This document shows, one piece after another, positions 51,300 through 62,237 of a stretch of DNA of 64,000 nucleotides; the stretch's first letter is position 1, and every line of letters starts with the position of its first letter. Position numbers and translations under genes: made by a program. This DNA comes from Agelaius tricolor. Its lineage: Eukaryota; Chordata; Aves; Passeriformes; Icteridae. The stretch is from the NCBI GenBank assembly GCA_023055355.1, contig JALJCS010000001.1, positions 92,365,381 through 92,429,380 on the forward strand, read 5' to 3'. The notes beneath the pieces were generated by a model that was given only the letters and a program-made list of their open reading frames with translations, was not told the origin of the DNA and made no database searches.

Positions 51300-52491
51300 C
51301 AAAAATACAAGGCAAGTGGTATGTCATTGATACTCACTGAGTGTCCAGGTAATAAAATGGCAGATAAAATTGAGTAGAGATTACCATAAAGTGATATGTA
51401 TGAGAAGAAACAATTTCAGCTTAACATATACAGTAGTATACCTAGAGTAGATAATTACTATTATGGCCTGAAATCATGCCATAGAAATAGATGCTTCTAT
51501 GAAAATACCTCCTCATGGCTAAACAGCTGTCAAAGTATATGGAACACAATTAATATCTATGTGAAATAATGGATATGGAACATACAAACACTTTACAATA
51601 ATTGAATGCAACAACCCAAGGTAAGAGTGCCCACAGCCATAAATGTTCACAGTTGGACTTTTTGGAACAGTTTGTTTCTTTACATTTGCAGTGCTGCAAA
51701 CAAGGCTGTTTATCCTGTTGTTATAGCAAAATCATGACCGAATTCAAACAGACAACAAGTGGCTTAAATCACTCACCACTAGGTGTTTCCTACACTACTG
51801 TAAAGTAACAAATGTTGCCAACATAAACAAATTAAGAACATGTAGTGTTTTAGAAAGCTAGATGTCAACATTACTGTAGTATTATTGACATTAAAATGGA
51901 AAATACTAAAAGCTTGGCATTAGCAGATATTGTAGTACAAATTAATTGTATAAATCCCAGGCTGGATACCACCATACCGTGTCCTAACTGCCAAGTATAG
52001 AATATCTTCCCTACCAGTGGATCCCTTGGCCTACAGGCTGTCATGTACTGGAGGGACCCAGCACAACTATGGGGTGCAGAGAAAGTCAGCCCCTGCATTC
52101 TTAGTGAGATGGAGCTTAGTTATACCTCCTGGCATTGTTTTTATAGTCCTCAACTAATTACTTTTTAAATTTTTTCTACAAAATTTATTACCTACCAGGT
52201 GCTGCTGTGTTCTGAAATGTTTGTGTAAGTAGCTTTACACTCATTTGTCAAATAAATTAACCTGGCATATTCTTTAATACCTTCATTTTTTCTAACTAAT
52301 TGTAAATCATTCATCCTCATACAAATTTAATCCTTAATGCTCTGCTGGATTTTAATCAAATAATAAAACTAGTGATACAGAAACTACAATAGGATTTAAA
52401 ATCACTACAGATTATCTGGATAACATTACAAAGGCCATCTTGTCACATATCCAAAGATTGGACTTACAAAATGTCTTTTTACTGACAGAGG
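51300..52491. other. intergenic, nothing recognised
   Basis: AT-rich DNA between two LTRs; no gene or repeat that I can name. Confidence 0.55.
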
Positions 52492-53310
52492 TGGGTTGAG
52501 CCTAGCTGGACACTATGTGCCCACAAAAGTCCTTCTATCATTCCCCTCCTCACCTGGACATGGGACAAAAAATACAACTAAAGGCTCTGTGGTGAAAATG
52601 AGGGCAAGGGAGGTCACTCAGCAATTACTGTCATGGGCAAAACCTAGGCTCAAGCTAGCGGCATTAATTTAGTTTATTGTCAATTAAACCTGTGTAGTGT
52701 AATGAGAAATAAGAACAAATCTAAAATCCACCTTCCTGCCACCCCTACATCATCCCAGGCTCATCTTCATTTGTGAATTCCCCACCTGCTCACATCCAGC
52801 AGAACACAGGGACAGCAAATGAGAGTTTCAGACAGTTCCTCATTTTTCTGCCACGGGAGGACTCCTCACACTCTTCCAGTGCCCCAGCACAGGGTCCCTC
52901 CCACAGGAGACAGTCCTTCATGAACTTCTCCAATGTGGATCCTCCCCACGGGCTGCAGTTCTTCATTAACTGCTTCAGTGTGGGTCCCTTCCACAGGGTT
53001 CAGCCTTTAAGGGACAGACTGTCCCAGAGTGGGTCCCCTTATGGGGCCAGCAAACCTCCTCCAGAGTGGGTTCCTTGCTCCATGAGGCCACAGGTCCTGC
53101 CAGGAGCCTGCTCCAGCACAGGCTTCCCACAGGGTTACAGCCTCCTTCAGGCATTCCCCTGCTCCAGGGTGAGATGCTCCATGGGATACCTGCTTCCAAT
53201 GTTGATATTTGCTCCACCGTGGACCTCCACTGAGGGGCAGCTGCCTCACCATGATCTGCCTCAGCATGATCACCACAGGCTGCAGGGGAATCTCTGCTCC
53301 AGCACCTGGG
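52492..53310 (+). mobile_element. avian ERV LTR (TGGGTTGA type), right end missing
   Basis: Starts TGGGTTGAGCC and carries the blocks cactcagcaattactgtcat, taatttagtttattgtcaat and gtgtaatgagaaataagaac, then a long series of ~45-bp degenerate units built on 'tccagtgtgggtccct…cagttcttca'. I recognise it as a common avian LTR. It stops at about gctccagcacctggg, where the consensus I know continues, so the copy is truncated. The 181-codon plus-strand frame within it (52773-53318) is a by-product of the repeat units. Confidence 0.8.
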
Positions 53311-56300
53311 AAATGTGAAATCACATGCAAACTGAAACTGAACAGTGAAATTAGTTAGCTTGAGGACAAGGGTAACTACTCCAGCATTTTTAGGAGATAG
53401 TATTTGCAAACCCCTGCAAGTCACTTCCTAAGAAACAAAATTATATACGTAACATAGCAAAATTATATACATAACAATATTTTTTGAGTGTTTTTGTTTT
53501 CCATTATAGCCCTTCTTGCCTAGCTGGCTTTTCTCATGCAACCACTTCACAGACTGAAGAAACATATCTTCACAACATTCTCTACAACAATGTATTTGCT
53601 GACAAATGGAACAGCCAGTAGTAATGCAAGATTCCTCAAATCCACTGGCACGGTCTCTGGCAGAAGGTCAAGTTCTTTTCAGAGCCAACTACAAAGCTCT
53701 TTTATTTACCTAGAACAGGTCTTTTAACGCTTGTTTTCCATTTACACTGGGAACAAATTTTCAGGTTTTCACTGTTACCTCAGGGACAAGTATATGGTGC
53801 CACTACCAAGTGAAGCTATTGCTGGCATTCCACCCCTCCAGCCTTTTTGCATCACTTCTACATGCTGGTATATAGCTCTGAGTGCATCATACAGAGTCCA
53901 GATAATTACTTCAGTTAGCAAAAATCCAGAGGAAAATAGTTAATTTTAATTAAATTGAGCTGCTGATCTGCTTACTGTGTTGCCTCCACAAACAGCTATA
54001 GATACAGAAGTGGGTGACTTGGGATGGCACCACTGCCACATTTAACACTAAAATGCAGTGTATATATGAGTGCCAGTTAGATGAACCAAAATTTTTCTTT
54101 TCCTAAAGAACGTATGCCTGGTATGTTTGAGACAGTTTTCTACTCTCCTCCCAGTTCATAAATTACTGTGTAAGTCCTAAGTCAAAGTTGCACTGCCTTC
54201 CAAGAAAAGGTTGTTTTTTAATTGGTACACTAGTAATCACATACATGAATCAATTATTCACTGTTTTGCTGTGTAATCTACATACATCTAAATGCTTAAT
54301 TCACAGAATCATAAAATATGCTGATGTGGAAGGGAGCCACAAGAATAACATAAGATTTATTAAGTATATTTTTAATATACTGGCCAAATTCCCAGTTTAT
54401 TATTGCTGGATGAAATAATAACAAAGTTAGAATGTGTTAGATTATTTTTGGTATTAATTTATTTTTGCTATTAATTTAACTTTTACACAGAAATATACAG
54501 CTTATCATGACCTTAACATCATTACAGAGCAAAGCGGATGGAATATTGTAAGTTGAGCTGATTTTAAAGTCCTCCAGTCTAGGTTAATAGTCTCTCTTCT
54601 GTTAGACAAACAAAACAGAAAGACAAGATTATTTCCTTTATTTAGGCCCCATCCTCTGACAGGAGTAAATGGTGAGCAATGCTTCTTGGAACAAAGCTGT
54701 ATCTTGAAAACTATTATGCACTGATCTTAGTCCAGCAGCTCAGCATCTCAAGACTTGGATGAATGAGGGCCAGAGCAACTCAGCATCTTGCAGAGGGAGT
54801 TCATAGTGAAGCAGCCTCTGCAGGAGACAGCATCACTGCTCTTTAGAAATGAGCAGGCTGTTACAACACATGGTTCACTTACCAGTGGGGAAAAAAAAAG
54901 AAGCTAAATATAAAGGCAGATTTAAAGTCTTCACTTCATGCGGTCTTTTAATACATCTTGAATTAAACTATGGTGCCCAGAAATCTGGATTGCCATTTGA
55001 GAGAATGTATTTTGAGATAGCAGACATATTTTTAGAGACTACAGGGAAGGCTCATCATGCTACAAATTAATATGAATGCCATCTCTAGGTGTAAGGGAGA
55101 AGATTCAGGAGCAAAAACTGTGAGACACGTTGTATCTTAACTCAAAATGAAATAATAGACCTACTAAGGAGCTGGGGGTGAGAAGGGAAAGAGGACTGAG
55201 AGCTACTGCAAGGCTGGCAGGAGCTGCAGAGTACTCAGTTTTATTAAGATAACTGCTAACAACTTTGGAACATAAATAAATAATACATTCCAAAACCATT
55301 GATATCTTCATACTGTCTCTCATCAGAAATAAGTAAGAAAGAAGAAATGTGAGATTTACAGCTGTAGCATGGAGTCCACAGGCAAGATAAAGGTTATTTG
55401 CTTCATATATAATGTTTTTCTTTTGTAAAACATGACATAGCTTCTTAAAAATACATTACAGTAGAGTACATGAAAAAAATGTGGCCAAGAGAAAAAAAAA
55501 ATCAGAAACTGAAGCCATGGCTGAGATAGAACTTGTATTTTATTTCTTTTAAACATCAGGATGAACTGTCTATTCTAGGATATTCTATTCTATTCTATAT
55601 TCTAGGATGAACTGTCTCAGGACTGCTTGATTCACGAACCCCTTTAGAAGTACTTGCTGGAACATAAAAAGTGCTTCCCAGCTATTAAAGAGAGTGGGTC
55701 ACTGGTTTCTGCATTCAGATACATTCAATTAATGTGTCTTTTTAAACTTTAAACATGTATTATTGTATACAGCCATCAGTAATGAACACACATGTACTTT
55801 GGTGCATTTGAAAATAGTGGCTGATACACCAAATGTTTGATATACTGCACATGCACTACTCATTAATTCTCCCTGACAATTTATAGGCAGAGCTTTCAAG
55901 TTATCTAAATATAAATTTGCACATAGCTTCAGAAGTTGGAGGGTTCACACCCTTTTAAAATGCAGGCAACCTTTCTTCTCCATGAATTCCCATTAGGCCT
56001 CTGTAGTGTACTTGCCAAAAGGCTAAAGCTCAGCAGGTGTGGTCTTTCTGTAAATATTCCCCAGTGGAAGTTTAATGTGAACCTCTCACACATATAAAAA
56101 TATAATATGCAGGGAAATGTTTGCTGGATAAGGACCTCAGATTTAAAACTCAGAGGGGAAGAGACTATGTCTTTACATATACACCAACTATGTTTATTTG
56201 AAAGCTGCTAAATCATTTAAAGGCACAGTTCTAGAAAAGCCATAGGCTGATTCTGGAAACCTAAGGAGATTTAGGGTATTCAACAGTCAGCATAATGTTT

Positions 56301-58900
56301 TACCAAATGAAAGTAGAAAAGTGCAACTACGTGTTTCCAGGTAGGTGGCTTGAAGATTATTCACTTGGTCTTTACAAAACCTTTTGTAGATTAAATGTTG
56401 TGCAAATGCTATGTGTAACTGAACATACTCTCAGTTCACCTTGGCACTGTCATGCTTGTTAGGACATAGTGATTACAGTGGTGCTTTTCTGAGAAGGAGA
56501 TTACATTTCTCACAGATTCTGTTCCTGACCCAATCACAGTGTGTGACCTTGTAGCTAAAACTGACCATAGCAACATCTGGCCGGTGAGCAACCATGTTAT
56601 ACTATTTGAATTATTTTTTAAAGAGAAGTTAAAATTGATATCTTGTAGTGTAAGGAGGTTACCCTCCCCCTTTCAGCTGAACAATCTGTTCAAGGCTCTG
56701 AGTCTGCACTCACTACACATCCCACGTAGCTAATTCTTAGAACAAACAATTCCTTTGGGGTCTAAAACACTCACTGGATTCTGACTCAGTCAGAATAAAT
56801 AATTTCTAGCAGGAAAGAAATCTAATTAGCTCAGTTTTGAGGCATGATCAGAGAAGTAAAAGCAAGGCACTAGTATAATTTCATTACAAGAAAACTGACT
56901 ACAGTCAGTTACAAGAAAAGTTACAGAAAGATCCTGCCTACTCAGTTACCTACTTTATGGAAGCGCTGTGTGGACCATTAGCTCCTGCCTTCTGCAAAAC
57001 TCCTTTCCAGTCCACCTATATTTCACTAATTAATGCTGTATTTATATCACACAGTGGAAAAGAACTGGGGACTCTTGCACTGGAGGCAACTATTTTTTTT
57101 TTTAATTCTAGTAACAAAAGGGGGAAAAAGCCTACCACCTTTAGGTGGCTATTTAATGAGGCAAGATCTGTCACCTTATGATGGAGAAGCACTGTTTCAT
57201 GTGATAAGGAATTCTGAAGTTTATCTTTAATCTATGCTAATAGTACCCCATAGAACCTTTTTTTATTATTATTTCCTCATGTCCAATCCACCACCTGCAG
57301 TCTGCATTACCAAGGATAAATGGATACTAAACCTTATGCCAATGGTACCTCCACCACACTGTGATTTCTGGGAACATAGCCCACATTCATTGTGCCACAA
57401 TGACTGGACTTGCTTTGAGACAGCCTGCATTGCTAGAAGACTGTTGCCCCTCCTCATCCTCCATGCAAATGTATTTGAAGGTATTTGTCAAAACCCTTAA
57501 TGTTTGGTTTTCTCTTAGCTTTTTTTCAGTTTCTGCTAGAGCATTAACTAGTAAGCTGCTGTCATCTATTCCTGCTGGTAAATTTATGGGGGAATAAGCA
57601 CCCAGATAGGCTGCAGCAACCAGAGCTTGAATATGACAACCACTTCATGGACAGCCACAATAAATCCATAATTGCCTCTCTGCAGACCAGTGCTCCTAGC
57701 ACATGGAATTAGCACAGTACAGTAGGATCACCATTATGCTTTTAAATGACAAGTTGGTTGACAGATTGAGCAGCTGAGTAGTGCAGCAGTAAATTGCAGC
57801 GGTGCTCCACAGTACAGCTATGTGCACATTGTATCCACCTCCTGCAGGACTGGTTAGTGCTGGCCAGCCAACACTAAAACTGTTGGGGTAATGGAGGTTC
57901 TTTGGCTTGGCCACAGATTAGAGGCATCAGAAGTAAACCAAGAAGTGGTTTTCGGAGAACAGGGAGCTCAAACTTTTTAGGGAACAAGGGTAATACTCTT
58001 GTATTACTAATAGTACCATTAGTTCAGTTACCATAAATAATGCCACCTGCAGCATTTTTGCACTGTCAGGGCAAGTTCAGAGAGTAACTTTTCCACACAG
58101 AAAAGATAGATGATAACAGGATTTTGAGAAAGTCTTGTATTTTCTGACTCATGAAACTTGTCTTCATTGCCAAATAGAGCTTGGCAAAAGAAAGCCTGAC
58201 TGTATGCTTACAGCTGCAGGGAGGAAGGCAGAGTGAGATGCAATTTCAAAAGTCCTTTCAATAGCAAATGAGTGAGTAACGAAATGGCAGATTATATTCA
58301 ATCCAAATATTAAACATACACAATGGATTACTTGAATTTACTTAGCACCACTTAGGAAAGAGGCCTCTGAGTCATTGTAGGTGTTGTACTTCCCCCAGCA
58401 GTGCCTTCCTTTAGAGGCACTGCTGTGCAGTCACAGCACAGACTGCATGGGCTGTATGGAAGTGGGATTTGCTGAAAATCAATAACATTCTCTTTTTAAT
58501 GGAGATTTAGAGGTTTTGGGTAAAGCCATAAGGGAAACCTGTAGTGTAAGCATTCACTAGAAGAATTATAAGGACTGTACAAGCAGTAATGGTAGGATAC
58601 AGTAACAAGTAGTGATATGTTTATTTACATATTTATTTATGGAACACAAACACTTAAACACATTTTGAGTAATGTTTTTCTTCAAGAAGTCTCTTCTTAC
58701 AAGTATGAATCAATAAAACTGCTCCCAAACTTAAGCAAGAAGACACCTGATTATTTGACAGGTAAGACATTTAGTGCTGTGCAGTAATGTTTTTATTGGT
58801 CCACTTCTAAAATTTATCATTTACTCATATTTCTCCCTACAGCTTATTTATTGCCCAAATTTGTTTAATTTTTGGATAATGTTTCCTTAAATAGATAAAC
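53311..58900. other. intergenic, no gene recognised
   Basis: AT-rich. A possible 45-bp CR1 3'-end scrap (minus) sits at 54301-54346 (acagaatcataaaatatg, gtggaagggagcc). A TATTC repeat flanked by a 14-bp direct repeat (aggatgaactgtct) is at 55558-55616. Nothing else stands out. Confidence 0.5.
54301..54346 (-). mobile_element. possible CR1 3'-end scrap
   Basis: tcacagaatcataaaatatg followed by gtggaagggagccacaag resembles the reverse complement of a CR1 terminus. Very short, so uncertain. Confidence 0.45.
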
Positions 58901-59675
58901 CATGCCCTTCAACTGTCCCTTGCAGTCAATTATATTAACTAGGACAGCTATTCTTTTGACATTTTATAAGACACTGAAACTCTCATCTGAACTAGGCCAC
59001 CAACTAATTGCTATGCACAGGCAACAACGCCACATTATTTCTGAAACTCTGTCATTCTTGTCCTGTAACTGCAAATCCACAGTAATGGTGAATTATCTTG
59101 TACATGACCACCTGCAACCAGAAAATCTGCTGTTTAAACAAAGTCTCTGTTATTTCTTTTCTTTTGCACAACAGAAAATAACATTGGACTTATTTTTACA
59201 AATTAAGGTCAGAAGAAATAATCTTAATTATGAAAAAGGACATAATGCTATTTGGAAAAGATTGTCAAACTTCAAAATGACCACATTAGTTCATCTTCAA
59301 AATATTGTCTTAGAGCATCCTTTTGGGGTTTTGGTATGGGAAGTTATTGTTATCTCAGTAGAAATCTTAATTAGATGCTTGTTAACTTCATATTAAGAAT
59401 TTATGGTATGCAGAACCACTGTATTAAAGCTATAGTCTCCAGACCTTTGAGGGCCTCTATAGAGTTGTATAGAAAGACTCTTTGGATGACAAGGTGAACA
59501 GATCTATCCGTGAAGAAGTTCATGGGACATTGACTGCTACTACTGGAATAATCATGAGCTGAGAATCATCTTAAAAGTGGTCGGAAAGAAACACTCTTCA
59601 TGATGCTCTGGTGAAGCATGAACTATGAGCCCTTACTTGAGTGTTCTCTTTCAGGTGTTAAGCTTGGTAAAATGA

Positions 59676-60404
59676 TAAACAGTGGGATTGAGTGCACCCT
59701 CAGCAGGTCTACCAATGGCACAAAGCTGTGTGGTATGGTTGACACGCTGTTGGGAAGGAATGTCATCCAGAAGGACCTGGACAATCTTGAGAGATAGGCC
59801 TATGTGAACCTCCTGAAATTCAACAAGGCCAAGTGCAATCCTAACCCTAGCCTTGCTCCTGGGCCAGGACAATCCCAAGCACAAATACAGGCTGGGTGGA
59901 GAATGGACTGAGAGGAGTCCTGGGAAGAAAGACCTTGGGGGTTTGGTCAACAAGAAGCTCAACATGAGCTGTAAAAGTGTACTTGCAGACCAGACAGGCA
60001 ACCACATCCTGGGCTTTGCAGTATGAAGACAGGCTGAGAGAGCTGGAATTGTTCAGCTTGGAGAAGAGGAGGCTCTGGGAAGACCTTAGAGCAGCCCTCC
60101 ACTACCTACAAGGAAGATGGAGAGGAATTTTTTACAAAGTCATGTAGTGATGGGACAAGGGGGCTTTAGACTGAGCTCTTTCAGGTTTAGATTAGATATT
60201 AGGAAGAATTTATTCATTATGAAGATAGTGAGGCAGTGGAACAGGTTGCCCAGAGAAGTTGTGGATGTCCCATCCTTGGAAGTGTTCAAGGCCAGATTGG
60301 ATGGGGATTTGAGCAACCTGTTCTAGTGGGAGGTGTCCCTGCCCACTGCAGAAAGTTGACCTTAAAGAAGGACTTTAAGGTCCCTTCCAGCCCAGGCCAT
60401 TCCT
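59676..60404 (+). mobile_element. CR1 LINE 3' part with internal deletion
   Basis: Plus-orientation CR1: tgagtgcaccctcagcaggt, cacaaagctgtgtggtatgg, ttcaacaaggccaagtgcaa, aatcccaagcacaaatacag, ctcaacatgagctg; then tatgaagacaggctgagaga, ttggagaagaggaggctctg, ggttgcccagagaagttgtg, gagcaacctgttctagtggg, and an end near ggtcccttccagcccaggcc. The first part is the end of the CR1 reverse-transcriptase frame, now broken by stops and indels. Between hydrophobic 'ctgggctttgca' and 'tatgaagacagg' (about 60022) a segment present in the consensus I remember is missing. Confidence 0.9.
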
Positions 60405-61205
60405 ACTTCTTTTGCCCTTGTGTTTTGTACTCATGCTGAAGCTACCTAGGCCTTTTACAAGTATTGCAAAGCAAGCATCATTGCCATTGATGCCCATGAT
60501 CCCTTTACCTAGTCTTTACAGCCTCCTGTTAAAGCATAGTGGCAATTCTCTACCTCTAAAAGTACTGCCTCATACTTCCCTGATGATTCAACTGATTTTA
60601 ACTTTTAATTGGTCTTGTCCAAATGATTTGTACATAAAAAACCTAAGCATGGCTGGAATCTCATGTGCTCAACCTCACGTGCTTTGGCAATTGAACAGCA
60701 TGTAAAGGACCCCACACAGGTCCCTTTGCAGAGGGAAGGGTTTCCTTGATGAACTAGGACTTCTGTTTGAGCTTCTGCCAACATTTTTGTCAGAAGGTTT
60801 GTTTTTAACATTGCTAATGATTTGGAAAACAAAATAGAGTTAGTAGAACAATCTCCAAAACATTTATGGTAATTAGCATGTGGAAAAGAAAAAGCCCTTC
60901 ATGGGCTCCTGTGTATAGGAGACAAAGTAGTTAAAAGAGGAAAATTTCTGAGCATGCTTTGTCTGTTGCTAAACTGTTAAAATTCCTGGGCCAGACATAA
61001 CCATGGAAGCAAACAATGGAAGTGCACTTGCTAATACTATTCCAAAATTATCCTAAAGGTGCTGAAGTTGTTTGAAATTTTGTCTGTAATTGGCAGAGCT
61101 AAAAGAATTCACCCTCTTTTTATAAACAATGGAAGGAGTCTTGCAGATTTTCCACTCTTATTGCTGGAACATAGATCTGATACAGCAATTGAAGTAAAAG
61201 TGCTG

Positions 61206-61514
61206 TATAGTAGAGGAAATGTATTTGTATATGTGTATAGAGGCTTTGCCCCAGAGGTCCCGGTTGCCCTTGATGGGCTGCAGCTGCGATGTCCTTAATT
61301 GGGCTGCAGCTGTAACTGATGAAGATGACCGGGATAAAAGAGGGCGGGTAAGCCAGTCAGGGAGAGCCTTGGAGGAGCCCTGACCTGAGAGAGAACAGTG
61401 TGCAGAAGAAGGAGTCTGTGAAGAGCTGCAGCCATGAGAATACACCCAAGAGGTATGGACTTTAGAAATCTAATAACAACAATAGTGGACTCTAGAAATA
61501 ATAGAAGAACAACA
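61206..61514 (+). repeat. 5' LTR (309 bp)
   Basis: Begins TATAGTAGAGG and ends AACAACA. Contains two copies of gggctgcagctg about 27 bp apart and a gggataaaag TATA-like box at 61331-61340. It matches the 3' LTR at 307 of 309 positions by eye (differences near 61463-61470). I see no AATAAA in it. Confidence 0.95.
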
Positions 61515-61516
61515 AG

Positions 61517-61534
61517 TGGTGACCCCGACGTGAT
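61517..61534 (+). other. primer-binding site complementary to tRNA-Trp
   Basis: The 18 nt tggtgaccccgacgtgat start 2 nt after the 5' LTR. This is the tRNA-Trp-complementary site known from avian sarcoma/leukosis viruses; the following agttag also matches their leader as I remember it. Confidence 0.9.
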
Positions 61535-61549
61535 AGTTAGCAGAACATA

Positions 61550-61821
61550 AGACAGCCGAGAGCTGTGGCGGCCAAGAGCTGCGACAACATAAGACAGCCG
61601 AGAGCTGTGGTGGCCAAGAGCTGCGACAGAAAAGCCAAGAGCTGTGGTGATTGCTAGCAGAAGCTAAGACAGCCGAGAGCTGTGGCGGCCAAGAGCTGCG
61701 ACAACATAAGACAGCCGAGAGCTGTGGCGGCCAAGAGCTGCGACAGAACAGCCAAGAGCTGTGGTGATAGTTGGTAGAAGCTAAGACAGCCGAGAGCTGT
61801 GGTGGCCAAGAGCTGCGACAA
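61550..61821 (+). repeat. 42+42+33 bp higher-order tandem repeat
   Basis: Units start at 61550 (42), 61592 (42), 61634 (33), 61667 (42), 61709 (42), 61751 (33) and 61784 (partial, ~38). The 42-bp units start agacagccgagagctgtgg and contain ggccaagagctgcgaca; the 33-bp units start gccaagagctgtggtga. The 117-bp supra-unit occurs twice plus a partial third. Unit lengths are multiples of three, which is why the minus strand stays open across it. Confidence 0.95.
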
Positions 61822-61904
61822 AGTGTGGGTGTTATGCATGACCTGTGAGTCATGGAGAAATGTATGTATTGTAATTAAACATCTGTATAACTGTTAACTT
61901 AAGT

Positions 61905-61922
61905 AAAAGAAAAAGGGGGAAA
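61905..61922 (+). other. polypurine tract before the 3' LTR
   Basis: Eighteen purines (aaaagaaaaagggggaaa) directly abut the 3' LTR, the place where plus-strand DNA synthesis is primed in retroviruses. Confidence 0.9.
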
Positions 61923-62231
61923 TATAGTAGAGGAAATGTATTTGTATATGTGTATAGAGGCTTTGCCCCAGAGGTCCCGGTTGCCCTTGATGGGCTGCAG
62001 CTGCGATGTCCTTAATTGGGCTGCAGCTGTAACTGATGAAGATGACCGGGATAAAAGAGGGCGGGTAAGCCAGTCAGGGAGAGCCTTGGAGGAGCCCTGA
62101 CCTGAGAGAGAACAGTGTGCAGAAGAAGGAGTCTGTGAAGAGCTGCAGCCATGAGAATACACCCAAGAGGTATGGACTTTGGAACTCTAATAACAACAAT
62201 AGTGGACTCTAGAAATAATAGAAGAACAACA
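61923..62231 (+). repeat. 3' LTR (309 bp)
   Basis: Same length as the 5' LTR and differing at two positions. It is followed directly by the GTGCTG target duplication, which fixes its end. Confidence 0.95.
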
Positions 62232-62237
62232 GTGCTG

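Larger units (their letters stand above)
61200..62237 (+). mobile_element. complete short non-autonomous LTR retrotransposon with 6-bp target duplications
   Basis: Body 61206-62231 (1026 bp): 5' LTR 61206-61514, interior 61515-61922 and 3' LTR 61923-62231. The 6-bp duplication GTGCTG flanks it at 61200-61205 and 62232-62237. A primer-binding site follows the 5' LTR and a purine tract precedes the 3' LTR, so the parts needed for reverse transcription and integration are present. The interior has no gag, pol or env and no plus-strand frame of note, so proteins must come from another element. A 6-bp duplication and a tRNA-Trp primer site are known alpharetrovirus traits. It resembles TRIM-type elements in size. 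Family name unknown to me. Confidence 0.93.

Noticed and set aside
61550..61821. CRISPR-like array
   Set aside because: Units are contiguous tandem copies inside an LTR element of an animal genome, with no unique spacers.
61470..61853. 127-codon minus-strand frame with repeated SSWPPQLSAVL-like units
   Set aside because: It is a by-product of tandem units whose lengths are multiples of three, antisense to the element's signals.
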